Origin: Bacillota bacterium
Lineage (GTDB): Bacteria; Bacillota; Clostridia; Oscillospirales; Acutalibacteraceae
DNA length: 9,315 nucleotides
Reading direction: 5' to 3'
Assembly (NCBI GenBank): GCA_023415895.1
Contig: JAEZJA010000147.1
Location: 1-9,315 of the forward strand
Below, piece after piece: positions 1-6,620 of the stretch (its first letter is position 1; every line of letters begins with the position of its first letter). The notes beneath the pieces were generated by a model. That model saw only the letters and a program-made list of their open reading frames with translations. It was not told where the DNA came from and searched no databases. The translations under genes were made by a program, and so were the position numbers.

Positions 1-410
1 GAATTGCTCAGGCCGATCACGGTTGACCGGCCGCTGCCGTACTTGTCAAAGCTGTATTTGCGTGCCAGCTTGATGGCGCATTCGTTGGCCTCGGCCCCCG
101 AATTGCCGAAGAACACACGCCCCATACCCAGCGCCTTTGTCAGCTCGGCTGCCAGCGCCGTCTGGGTTTCGTTGTAGTACAGGTTGGACACATGCGGCAG
201 GGTCGCCGCCTGCATCTGTACGGCGGCCACCCAGTCGCGATCGGCGTAGCCCAGAGAATTCACGCCGATACCGCTGCCGAAATCGATATAGTCCCTGCCG
301 TTGACGTCTGTTACCGTGGCCCCCTGCCCGCTTGCGAGCGCCACGCTAAAGCGGCTGTAGGTGGGCATAAGCGACGCCGCCTCGGTCTCCTTGATCTCTT
401 GGAAAGTCAT
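1..410 (-). CDS. argD: Acetylornithine aminotransferase, N-terminal part (cut by left window edge)
   Basis: This gene encodes a cytoplasmic PLP-dependent aminotransferase (class III). It uses glutamate to convert N-acetylglutamate semialdehyde to N-acetylornithine, and homologues often also accept succinyl-diaminopimelate intermediates. I translated 136 codons by hand. The N-terminal region contains YSRFSVALASGQG and a DVNGRDYIDFGSGIGVNSLG stretch (about residues 35-54), then LPHVSNLYYNETQ. The class signature FFGNSGAEANECAIKLAR follows at about residues 100-117 and is typical of ArgD. The PLP lysine lies beyond the edge. The ATG at 408-410 follows the argB stop by 17 bases and has an AAGGGGAG Shine-Dalgarno about 5 bases upstream. 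It is the last visible gene of the operon. 4-aminobutyrate or ornithine aminotransferases are related alternatives, but the operon context makes ArgD very likely. Confidence 0.95.
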   Translation of the reverse strand, partial: MTFQEIKETEAASLMPTYSRFSVALASGQGATVTDVNGRDYIDFGSGIGVNSLGYADRDWVAAVQMQAATLPHVSNLYYNETQTALAAELTKALGMGRVFFGNSGAEANECAIKLARKYSFDKYGSGRSTVIGLSN

Positions 411-427
411 AGCGTCTCCCCTTTTCT

Positions 428-1288
428 TTATAAGAACATCGTGCCGATGCCCTCATCGGTCAGCATTTCGATCAGAATCGAATGGGCAATGCGTCCGTCA
501 ATGATATGGGTGCGCTTGACGCCCCGCCGCACGGCCTCGACGCAACAGTCGATCTTGGGAATCATGCCGCCCTGAATGATGTTCTGCCGCTTGAGTCCGG
601 GCACGTCACTGACATGCACCACCGAGATCAGCGACGCTTCATCGTCTTTGTTGCGCAGCAGACCGCGCACATCGGTCATCAGCACCAGCTTTTCGGCTCC
701 CAGCGCCGCGGCGATCTGTGAGGCAGCGATATCGGCGTTGATGTTGAAGATTTCACCCTCGTGACTCCCGGCGGCAACGGTTGCGACCACCGGAATGGTG
801 GCGTTGTCCAGACAGTTGCGTATGAGCGTCACGTCCACGTGCGTAATGTCGCCGACCATCCCGAGATCGGGTTCACCCGCCATTTTCTGCGCCTTGATCA
901 TACCGCCGTCAAGCCCGCACAGGCCAATCGCGCGGCCTCCGTGCTGCTCCAGGCGCTGCACAAGGCTTTTATTGACCTTTCCGGCCAACACCATCTGTAC
1001 GACTTCCATCGTTTCCTCATCGGTGTAGCGCAGCCCGTTAATGAATTTGGGCTTCTTGCCGATCTTGCCCAGCATCTGGTTGATTTCCGGGCCGCCGCCG
1101 TGCACCAGCACCACCTTGATGCCCACGGTGGACAACAGCACGATGTCCTCCATGACGGCCGACTTGAGCTCGTCGCTGATCATGGCGTTGCCGCCGTATT
1201 TGATCACCACGGTCTTTCCGGCATATTGCTTAATATAGGGAAGCGCCTGTGTCAGCACCTGCGCTCTTTCCATTGTGGAAATTGTCAT
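428..1288 (-). CDS. argB: N-acetylglutamate kinase
   Basis: ArgB phosphorylates the gamma-carboxylate of N-acetylglutamate, the second step of arginine synthesis in the cytoplasm. The 286-residue length is normal for the amino acid kinase family. Visible motifs are VIKYGGNAM (about 28-36, glycine-rich nucleotide-binding loop), LVHGGGPEINQML (about 61-73, substrate loop), NINADIAASQIA, LMTDVRGLL, and the C-terminal GGMIPKI, HIIDGR and EGIGTMF. About 25 residues precede the first kinase strand, including LTQALPYIKQYAGKT. This resembles the N-terminal helix of the hexameric, arginine-inhibited class (Thermotoga and Pseudomonas type) that the E. coli enzyme lacks. Feedback control by arginine is therefore likely but inferred. 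The ATG at 1288 has GGAGGGGG upstream; the in-frame ATG five codons later has no Shine-Dalgarno. It starts 21 bases after argJ. Confidence 0.97.
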   Translation of the reverse strand: MTISTMERAQVLTQALPYIKQYAGKTVVIKYGGNAMISDELKSAVMEDIVLLSTVGIKVVLVHGGGPEINQMLGKIGKKPKFINGLRYTDEETMEVVQMVLAGKVNKSLVQRLEQHGGRAIGLCGLDGGMIKAQKMAGEPDLGMVGDITHVDVTLIRNCLDNATIPVVATVAAGSHEGEIFNINADIAASQIAAALGAEKLVLMTDVRGLLRNKDDEASLISVVHVSDVPGLKRQNIIQGGMIPKIDCCVEAVRRGVKRTHIIDGRIAHSILIEMLTDEGIGTMFL

Positions 1289-1309
1289 ACCGCTGTCCCC
1301 CTCCGCCTT

Positions 1310-2530
1310 TTAGCTGCGATAATCGCCGTTGATTTTGACGTAATCGTAGGTCAGGTCACAGCCCCAGGCCGTGGCGGTGGCTGTGCCGTCGCTCAGCCGG
1401 ATATCGATGATGATTTCCTTCTGGGTCAGAATGTCCTTGGCCTTTTCCTCACTGAAATCAATGCCCGCTCCGCTGCGGCACACGTCAATGCTCCCCGCCT
1501 CCGACAGGAAGGAAACGTCCACGCCCTGCACATTCACGTTGGCGCCTGCATACCCGATGGCGCACAGCACACGCCCCCAGTTGGCGTCCGCGCCGAACAT
1601 GGCGGCCTTGAGCAGCGACGAATTGATCACAGATTTGGCAATCACCTTGGCGTCTTTCACGCTTGCCGCGCCGCTGACCCGGCATTCGAGCAGCTTGGTC
1701 GCGCCCTCACCGTCGGCAGCCAGCGCGCGGCACAGAGAGGTACACAGCGCCCTGAGCGCCTCCACAAAGGTCGTATACTCGTCGTTCTTTTGGGTCACAG
1801 GCACATTGCCCGCCATGCCGTTGGCCAGGACGATCAGCGTATCGTTGGTGGAGGTATCGCCGTCGACTGACAGCATATTGAAGGTATCGCCCACGGCATC
1901 GGCCAGCGCCTGCTGCAGCAGTGAGCTGTCGACGGCGGCATCGGTGGTAATGAAGCTGAGCATGGTTGCCATGTTAGGAGCGATCATGCCGCTGCCCTTG
2001 GCCATACCGCCCATGGTGCACACCGTATCGCCCAGCGTGAAGGTCAGCGCGAATTCTTTTTTGACGGTATCCGTCGTCATGATGGCTTGGGCGGCGGCCG
2101 TATGCCCTTCTTTGGACAACGCGGCGGCCAGGGAAGACATCCCTGCTTCGATCGGCTCCATATTGATGGAGGGGCCGATCACGCCGGTGGAGGCCACCAA
2201 CACATCGTTTTCGCTCAACTCCAGCGCCTGCGCCGTCAGAGCACACATGGCGTTGGCCTTCTCCATTCCGTCCGCCGCGCAGGTGTTGGCGATGCCGCTG
2301 TTGCAGATCACGGCGCTGGCTTTGCCGTCTACCAGATGCTGCGCCGAAACGATGCAGGGCGCGCCCTTGACGAGGTTCTGGGTAAAGACCGCCGCGGCGG
2401 CTGCCGGGCAGTCGGACACAATCAGTGCCAGATCCTTTTTATCGCGGTTCTTGCGAATGCCGCAGTGAATCCCCGCGGCCCGGAACCCTTTGGCAGCGGT
2501 CACGCCGCCTTGTGTAAACGTAAAGTCCAT
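1310..2530 (-). CDS. argJ: Bifunctional glutamate N-acetyltransferase / ornithine acetyltransferase
   Basis: ArgJ transfers the acetyl group from N-acetylornithine to glutamate, closing the cyclic pathway. Bifunctional members can also use acetyl-CoA. The 406-residue length is full. Key features are the N-terminal GVTAAKGFRAAGIHCG, the STGVIG loop (about 114-119, oxyanion-hole region), and KGSGMIAPNMATMLSF (about 178-193). In the family, the precursor cleaves itself between Ala and Thr of this ATML motif (here about Ala188/Thr189), and the Thr becomes the nucleophile of the beta chain. SVDGDTSTNDT, ANWGRVLCAIGYAG and the C-terminal DLTYDYVKINGDYRS are also family hallmarks. Whether this copy is mono- or bifunctional cannot be told from sequence alone. 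No argA is seen in the window. The ATG at 2530 follows argC by 35 bases, with GGAAAGG about 11 bases upstream. Confidence 0.97.
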   Translation of the reverse strand: MDFTFTQGGVTAAKGFRAAGIHCGIRKNRDKKDLALIVSDCPAAAAAVFTQNLVKGAPCIVSAQHLVDGKASAVICNSGIANTCAADGMEKANAMCALTAQALELSENDVLVASTGVIGPSINMEPIEAGMSSLAAALSKEGHTAAAQAIMTTDTVKKEFALTFTLGDTVCTMGGMAKGSGMIAPNMATMLSFITTDAAVDSSLLQQALADAVGDTFNMLSVDGDTSTNDTLIVLANGMAGNVPVTQKNDEYTTFVEALRALCTSLCRALAADGEGATKLLECRVSGAASVKDAKVIAKSVINSSLLKAAMFGADANWGRVLCAIGYAGANVNVQGVDVSFLSEAGSIDVCRSGAGIDFSEEKAKDILTQKEIIIDIRLSDGTATATAWGCDLTYDYVKINGDYRS

Positions 2531-2565
2531 ATGTCATCATGCCTTTCCACGTATATCGTGAATTC

Positions 2566-3603
2566 TTAAAAAGCGGGAGGAATCATATCCAGGCCGTCGG
2601 TCTCTGCCAGACCGAACAGCAGATTCATATTCTGAATGGCCTGACCGGCAGCACCCTTGACCATATTGTCGATCACAGAGGTCACAATCAGCAGCCCTGT
2701 GTGTTCATCGGTATACAGCTGAATGTCGCAGTAATTGGAGCAGCGCACATTGCGGATATCCACCGCCGCGCCGGGAGGCAGCAGGCGCACGAAGGGTTCC
2801 TTCTCATAGGTCGATTCATACTCTTCGCGCACGGTTTCAAGCGTCACGCCCGGCTTCATGCGTGCGTACATCGTGGACAGAATGCCGCGGTTGACCGGCA
2901 GCAGGTGGGGTACAAAGGTCACGGTGACCGGCGCACCCGCCATCTTGGACAGCGTCTGCTCGATTTCGGGCGTATGCCGGTGGGAAGCCACCTTATAGGC
3001 TGAAAATGCCTCGTTGCATTCGGGGAAATGCGTGCCCTGCGTGGTCTTGCGTCCCGCTCCCGTGGTGCCCGATTTGGAGTCGATCACAATCCCCTGCGCT
3101 TCAACCAGCCCCGCTCGCAGGGCGGGAGCAAGACCCAGCGCGATGCTGGTCGGGTAACAGCCGGGGTTGCCGACGACCGACGTGCGTACGATGTCCTGAC
3201 GGAACAGCTCGGGCAGGCCATACACCGCCTGCTCGTGCAGTTCGGGGTGCTGCGCCTCACAGCCGTACCACGTTTCATACACGGCGGGATCGTCCAGACG
3301 GAAGTCCGCGCCCAGATCAATAAACTTCTTGCCCTGTGCGACACAGACAGCCGCTGTGTCCTGGGACAGTCCATGGGGCAGCGCAGCAAAAACCACATCG
3401 CTTTTGGCAATGACCTCCTCGGCTTTGGCACACTCGAGTGAGCAGATGTCCCGCAGGGAGGGATAGACCTCATACAGCTTCTGCCCCTCAAAGGAGACCG
3501 AACCGACAGCCGCGACCTGCGCATTGGGATGGCGCAGCAACAGCCGTGTAAGCTCCACACCCGCATAACCGGTCGCGCCGAGAATACCCGCTTGTATTGT
3601 CAT
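2566..3603 (-). CDS. argC: N-acetyl-gamma-glutamyl-phosphate reductase
   Basis: ArgC makes N-acetylglutamate semialdehyde from N-acetylglutamyl phosphate with NADPH, the third step of the pathway. The 345-residue length fits the long (type 1) ArgC family. Visible parts are the Rossmann dinucleotide loop GILGATGYAGVELTRLL (about 6-22), FAALPHGLS, DLGADFRL, the active-site VVGNPGCYPTS with the catalytic cysteine at about residue 149, SGTTGAGRK, and SHRHTPEIEQ, whose histidines belong to the catalytic region. The C-terminus is DNMVKGAAGQAIQNMNLLFG. The start has an ideal AAAGGAG Shine-Dalgarno 9 bases upstream. That Shine-Dalgarno lies inside the last sense codons of argH (GCA AAG GAG TAG), and the gap to argH is only 6 bases, so translational coupling with argH is likely. 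Confidence 0.98.
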   Translation of the reverse strand: MTIQAGILGATGYAGVELTRLLLRHPNAQVAAVGSVSFEGQKLYEVYPSLRDICSLECAKAEEVIAKSDVVFAALPHGLSQDTAAVCVAQGKKFIDLGADFRLDDPAVYETWYGCEAQHPELHEQAVYGLPELFRQDIVRTSVVGNPGCYPTSIALGLAPALRAGLVEAQGIVIDSKSGTTGAGRKTTQGTHFPECNEAFSAYKVASHRHTPEIEQTLSKMAGAPVTVTFVPHLLPVNRGILSTMYARMKPGVTLETVREEYESTYEKEPFVRLLPPGAAVDIRNVRCSNYCDIQLYTDEHTGLLIVTSVIDNMVKGAAGQAIQNMNLLFGLAETDGLDMIPPAF

Positions 3604-3609
3604 TGTCGT

Positions 3610-4992
3610 CTACTCCTTTGCTGCGCCAATCGCGGCGCGGACACGTTCGACCTGCGCACGCACATTATCGGGGGCCGGGCCGCCATAAACGCGGCGCATG
3701 GCCACGCAGCGGTCGAGCGAGATCGCTTCATACACATCCTCACCGAACAGATCGCATACGGCCTTGTATTCCTCGAGCGGCAGGGTCTCGAGAGTCAATC
3801 CTTTATCGATACACGCCGCCACGAGCGAACCCGTCGCCTTGTAAGCGTCCCGGAAGGGCAGTCCCTTGCCCACAAGATAATCGGCGCAGTCGGTGGCGTT
3901 GATAAAGCCGCCCGCCGCCGCTTTACGCATGTTGGCGGTCAGCACCCGCATGGTGTCCACCATCGGAATGAAAGCGGTCAGACACATGCGCACGGTGTCG
4001 AAGGCATCGAACACCGCCTCCTTGTCTTCCTGCATATCCTTGTTATACGCCAGGGGCAGCCCCTTCATCATGGTCAGCACGGTCATCAGATCGCCGAACA
4101 CACGACCGGATTTGCCCCGCACAAGCTCGGCAATGTCGGGATTCTTCTTCTGGGGCATAATCGAGGAGCCGGTTGAAAACGCGTCATCCAACTCAATAAA
4201 TTTAAACTCCCACGAGCACCAGAGGATGATTTCCTCCGAAAAGCGGGAGAGGTGCACCATCACGAGCGACAGCACCGCCGACAGCTCAATCACAAAGTCG
4301 CGGTCGGACACGCCGTCAAGCGAATTGGCTGTAACGCCGTCCATGTGAAGTGCCGCAGCGACCGCCTGACGGTCGAGCGGATAGGTCGTTGAGGCCAGCG
4401 CGCCGCTGCCCAGAGGCGAGACGTTCATGCGCTTGACCGCGTCGTCCAGACGGCCGATATCGCGCAGCAGCATTTCGGTGTAGGCCAGCAGATGATGGCC
4501 GAAGGTGATGGGCTGGGCGCGCTGCAGGTGGGTATAGCCCGGCATGACCGCATCGGCATATTGCTCGGCCTTGGCGCACAGCACGCTGATCAGCTCGCAC
4601 AGCTGTGCCCGCAGCGGCGCGGCGAGCGAGCGGAGATACAGGCGGTCATCAAGCGCCACCTGATCGTTGCGGCTTCGTCCCGTGTGCAGCCGCTTGCCGG
4701 CATCGCCCACACGAGCGGTCAGCTCGCCCTCCACAAAGGTATGGATATCCTCCGCATGTTCGTCAATGGTCAGCGCTCCCGACTCGATGTCGGCGAGAAT
4801 ATCGGCCAGTCCATTGCGAATGGCCTCGCCGTCGGCCGGTGTTAGTATGCCCTGCTGTGTGAGCATGGCGGCGTGAGCCATGCTCCCGGAAATATCCTCA
4901 CGGAACATCCGCGAATCAAAGGAGATGGACGAATTGAAATCGTTGGTCTTTTCATCGAGTTCCTTGCGGAACCGTCCCGCCCAAAGCTTCAT
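3610..4992 (-). CDS. argH: Argininosuccinate lyase
   Basis: ArgH cleaves argininosuccinate to arginine and fumarate, the last step of the pathway. It belongs to the fumarase/aspartase superfamily and works as a homotetramer. The 460 residues are full length. Motifs in order are MKLWAGRF at the N-terminus, EDIHTFVE (about 81-88), HTGRSRNDQVA (about 103-113), PGYTHLQRAQPITFGHH (about 151-167, containing the conserved Thr-His) and the signature loop GSSIMPQKKNPD (about 275-286), which carries the catalytic serine. The start ATG at 4992 has GAGGG about 7 bases upstream. Its 87-base separation from argG is the largest gap in the cluster. The gene ends 6 bases before argC and supplies the argC ribosome-binding site. 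Confidence 0.98.
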   Translation of the reverse strand: MKLWAGRFRKELDEKTNDFNSSISFDSRMFREDISGSMAHAAMLTQQGILTPADGEAIRNGLADILADIESGALTIDEHAEDIHTFVEGELTARVGDAGKRLHTGRSRNDQVALDDRLYLRSLAAPLRAQLCELISVLCAKAEQYADAVMPGYTHLQRAQPITFGHHLLAYTEMLLRDIGRLDDAVKRMNVSPLGSGALASTTYPLDRQAVAAALHMDGVTANSLDGVSDRDFVIELSAVLSLVMVHLSRFSEEIILWCSWEFKFIELDDAFSTGSSIMPQKKNPDIAELVRGKSGRVFGDLMTVLTMMKGLPLAYNKDMQEDKEAVFDAFDTVRMCLTAFIPMVDTMRVLTANMRKAAAGGFINATDCADYLVGKGLPFRDAYKATGSLVAACIDKGLTLETLPLEEYKAVCDLFGEDVYEAISLDRCVAMRRVYGGPAPDNVRAQVERVRAAIGAAKE

Positions 4993-5010
4993 AAAACACC
5001 CTCGTTTCTG

Positions 5011-5031
5011 TCATGCTGTATCTCATGCTGT
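5011..5031. repeat. Short direct repeat in argG-argH gap
   Basis: The 9-base word TCATGCTGT occurs twice at 5011-5019 and 5023-5031, with starts 12 bases apart. It lies between the argG-argH hairpin and the argH ribosome-binding site. It may be chance, slippage or a small binding site. No known operator was recognised. Confidence 0.4.
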
Positions 5032-5046
5032 CCCGTTTATAACACA

Positions 5047-5077
5047 GGGGCACGGCGCACCGTGCCCCCTTTTCTTT
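5047..5077 (+). terminator. GC-rich hairpin between argG and argH; terminator-like only when read on the plus strand
   Basis: A perfect 9-bp stem (GGGGCACGG 5047-5055, CCGTGCCCC 5060-5068) closes a 4-base loop, beginning 11 bases beyond the argG stop. On the plus strand the stem is followed by CTTTTCTTTTCTTATTT, a good intrinsic-terminator tail. On the minus strand, the direction of operon transcription, it is followed by TGTGTTATAAACG, with no T-run. It is therefore a poor stop for argG mRNA. It could terminate antisense transcripts, or act on the operon mRNA as a stability or processing element. The structure is seen directly; its role is inferred. Confidence 0.5.
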
Positions 5078-5079
5078 TC

Positions 5080-6291
5080 TTATTTGCCCTGCTTCTTGGC
5101 CTGTACCTTGATGGGAAGGCCGAACAGGTTGATGAAGCCCTGCGAATCCATCTGATCATAGACTTCGTCCTCGTCAAAGGTCGCGATCTCCTCATCATAG
5201 AGCGAATAGGGAGAGGTCAGCGAAGCGAGAATGATGTTGCCCTTGTACAGCTTGAGCTTAACGTCGCCGGTCGTGTGCTCCTGCGTGGAATCCACGAAAG
5301 CCGACAGCGCTTCGCGCAGCGGGGTAAACCACTGGCCGTAATACACCAGCTCGCTGAACTTGCCCGCCACCATCTGCTGTTTGTAGTGCATGGTGTCGCG
5401 ATCGAGCGTCAGGGTCTCGAGCGCCTCATGCGCCTTGTACAGGATGGAGCCGCCGGGGGTTTCATACACGCCGCGGCTCTTCATGCCGACCAGCCGATTT
5501 TCGACCATGTCCACAATGCCGATGCCGTTGGCGCCGCCCAGCGCGTTGAGCTTTTCGATCAGGGTGACGCCGTCCATCTTGACGCCGTCGAGCGCCACCG
5601 GAATGCCCTTTTCAAAGGACAGGGTCACATAGGTGGCCTTATCCGGCGCTTTTTCAGGAGAAACGCCCATTTCGAGGATCTCGTCGTATTTCGGCTCGTT
5701 GGCCGGGCTTTCGAGATCGAGACCCTCATGCGACAGATGCCACAGGTTCTTGTCCTTGGAATAATTGGTTTCCCGGCTGATATTCAGCGGAATGTTGTGC
5801 GCCTCGGCGTAATCGATCTCCTCGTCTCTGGATTTAATGCTCCAAATACGCCAGGGAGCGATGATCTTCATATCGGGAGCAAAGGCCTTGATGGCCAGCT
5901 CGAACCGCACCTGATCGTTGCCCTTGCCCGTGCAGCCGTGGCAGATGGCGTCTGCGCCCTCGGCCTTGGCAATTTCCACAAGGCGCTTGGCAATGATCGG
6001 ACGGGCAAACGACGTGCCCAGCAGGTACTGGTTCTCATAGACCGCGCCGGCTTTGACCGTCGGGAAAATAAAGTCCTCGACGAATTCCTTGCGCAGATCC
6101 TCTATATACAATTTGGAAGCGCCTGTTTTGATCGCTTTCTCATGCAGTCCGTTGAGCTCCTTGCCCTGCCCCACATCAGCAGCCACGGCAATGACCTCAC
6201 AGCCGTCGTAATTCTCCTTGAGCCAGGGAATAATGATCGAGGTGTCCAGACCTCCGGAATACGCCAATACAACCTTTTTAATCTTATCCAT
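5080..6291 (-). CDS. argG: Argininosuccinate synthase
   Basis: ArgG condenses citrulline and aspartate using ATP to give argininosuccinate, AMP and PPi, in the cytoplasm. Motifs are the PP-loop [18 protein letters not shown] (about 7-24), [13 protein letters not shown] (about 86-98), [16 protein letters not shown] (about 116-131) and SPYSLYDEE near the C-terminus. I chose the ATG at 6289-6291, which gives 403 residues, the usual family size, and places AGAGGA about 9 bases upstream. An in-frame ATG at 6318 would add nine non-family residues and has no Shine-Dalgarno. It is the first gene of the operon and sits directly behind a strong promoter. A short out-of-frame ORF overlaps its start codon. 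Confidence 0.97.
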   Translation of the reverse strand: MDKIKKVVLAYSGGLDTSIIIPWLKENYDGCEVIAVAADVGQGKELNGLHEKAIKTGASKLYIEDLRKEFVEDFIFPTVKAGAVYENQYLLGTSFARPIIAKRLVEIAKAEGADAICHGCTGKGNDQVRFELAIKAFAPDMKIIAPWRIWSIKSRDEEIDYAEAHNIPLNISRETNYSKDKNLWHLSHEGLDLESPANEPKYDEILEMGVSPEKAPDKATYVTLSFEKGIPVALDGVKMDGVTLIEKLNALGGANGIGIVDMVENRLVGMKSRGVYETPGGSILYKAHEALETLTLDRDTMHYKQQMVAGKFSELVYYGQWFTPLREALSAFVDSTQEHTTGDVKLKLYKGNIILASLTSPYSLYDEEIATFDEDEVYDQMDSQGFINLFGLPIKVQAKKQGK

Positions 6292-6334
6292 GCTGCATGA
6301 TTCCTCTCTGTCCGACATGTTCGTGTGCTTGCAT
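6284..6334 (-). CDS. Possible 16-codon leader ORF overlapping the argG start
   Basis: An ATG at 6332-6334 opens the [19 protein letters not shown], which ends at a TAA (6284-6286) just inside argG, so its stop overlaps the argG start region (ATGGATAA). The predicted transcription start from the promoter at 6342-6370 is close to 6335, so the first ATG would be nearly leaderless. The peptide has a single arginine codon, so classical arginine attenuation is not indicated. It may be fortuitous. If translated, it could couple to argG by termination and re-initiation. No protein evidence is available. Confidence 0.2.
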   Translation of the reverse strand: MQAHEHVGQRGIMQHG

Positions 6335-6341
6335 GGTTTTT

Positions 6342-6370
6342 ATTATACCCCCCGCTTTTTGGATTTGCAA
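6342..6370 (-). promoter_or_regulatory. Sigma-A-type promoter of the arg operon
   Basis: Read on the minus strand, there is a -35 TTGCAA (6365-6370), a 17-base spacer containing a G6 tract, and a perfect -10 TATAAT (6342-6347). The predicted start at about 6335 gives a 5' leader of roughly 44 bases before argG, too short for a T-box or riboswitch. Position and quality make this the most likely operon promoter. Confidence 0.75.
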
Positions 6371-6380
6371 CCCCTGAAAC

Positions 6381-6394
6381 CGAATATTTATACG
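6381..6394 (-). promoter_or_regulatory. Candidate ARG box (ArgR/AhrC operator) at the argG promoter
   Basis: On the minus strand CGTATAAATATTCG matches the ARG-box core TGAATAAAAATTCA at 10 of 14 positions. It lies just upstream of the -35 of the main argG promoter, where the arginine repressor often binds. The AT-rich background makes chance matches likely. Confidence 0.3.
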
Positions 6395-6413
6395 AAAACC
6401 GTAATTTTGTCAA
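6387..6413 (-). promoter_or_regulatory. Possible second, upstream argG promoter
   Basis: A perfect -35 TTGACA (6408-6413, minus strand) precedes TATAAA (6387-6392) at a short 15-base spacing, or the weaker TAAATA (6385-6390) at 17 bases. It is less convincing than the promoter at 6342-6370. Its -10 overlaps the candidate ARG box at 6381-6394. Confidence 0.3.
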
Positions 6414-6461
6414 TGTGTACAGTATCGGCTATTTTCAAGGATTATTCTATACGCATGATGA

Positions 6462-6497
6462 TGAATTAAAATGTATATTTTGATGAATAGTACTGTA
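6462..6497. promoter_or_regulatory. Candidate tandem weak ARG boxes upstream of argG
   Basis: TGAATTAAAATGTA (6462-6475) matches the ARG-box core at 11 of 14 positions and TGAATAGTACTGTA (6484-6497) at 9 of 14. Their starts are 22 bases apart, close to the two-turn spacing of paired ARG boxes. They are about 100-150 bases upstream of the predicted transcription start. Weak individually; the pairing is what makes them worth listing. Confidence 0.25.
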
Positions 6498-6536
6498 TAT
6501 TTATTCCGGTGCATAGACTATAGGCGGGTATAAGCA

Positions 6537-6576
6537 GACAAAAGCATCGCCCCGGCCATGCAATTGGCCGGGGCGC
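6537..6576 (-). terminator. Intrinsic terminator of the permease gene
   Basis: An 11-bp perfect stem (CGCCCCGGCCA 6549-6559 with TGGCCGGGGCG 6566-6576) and a 6-base loop is followed on the minus strand by ATGCTTTTGTCT. It lies about 45 bases after the permease stop. The T-run is short and offset, but the stem is very strong. On the plus strand no T-run follows. It separates permease transcription from the argG promoter. Confidence 0.7.
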
Positions 6577-6620
6577 TGCTGATCAACTGGCATACTGGTT
6601 TGAGAAATAAAACGTTGCAT

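Noticed and set aside
761..1870. 369-codon plus-strand ORF across argB and argJ
   Set aside because: It runs antisense to two well-identified genes, is rich in His, Ala and Arg without any recognisable domain, and has no ribosome-binding site. It is a shadow of high-GC codon bias.
1371..2468. 365-codon plus-strand ORF antisense to argJ
   Set aside because: Low-complexity Ser/Ala/Leu-rich translation, fully inside argJ on the opposite strand; a codon-bias shadow.
2531..2565. ARG-box-like word (TGAATTC) in the argC-argJ gap
   Set aside because: Only about half of the core positions match and the gap is a normal intra-operon spacer carrying the argJ ribosome-binding site.
5030..5046. TATAAA-like -10 that could give argH its own promoter
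   Set aside because: No acceptable -35 at 16-18 bases; that position falls inside the GC-rich hairpin.
4873..6300. 475-codon plus-strand ORF antisense to argG
   Set aside because: It covers argG on the opposite strand, crosses the argG-argH hairpin, and shows no family motif.
6292..6318. Upstream in-frame start of argG adding nine residues
   Set aside because: No Shine-Dalgarno at 6318, the extra residues are not family-like, and the start at 6291 gives the usual 403-residue protein with a ribosome-binding site.
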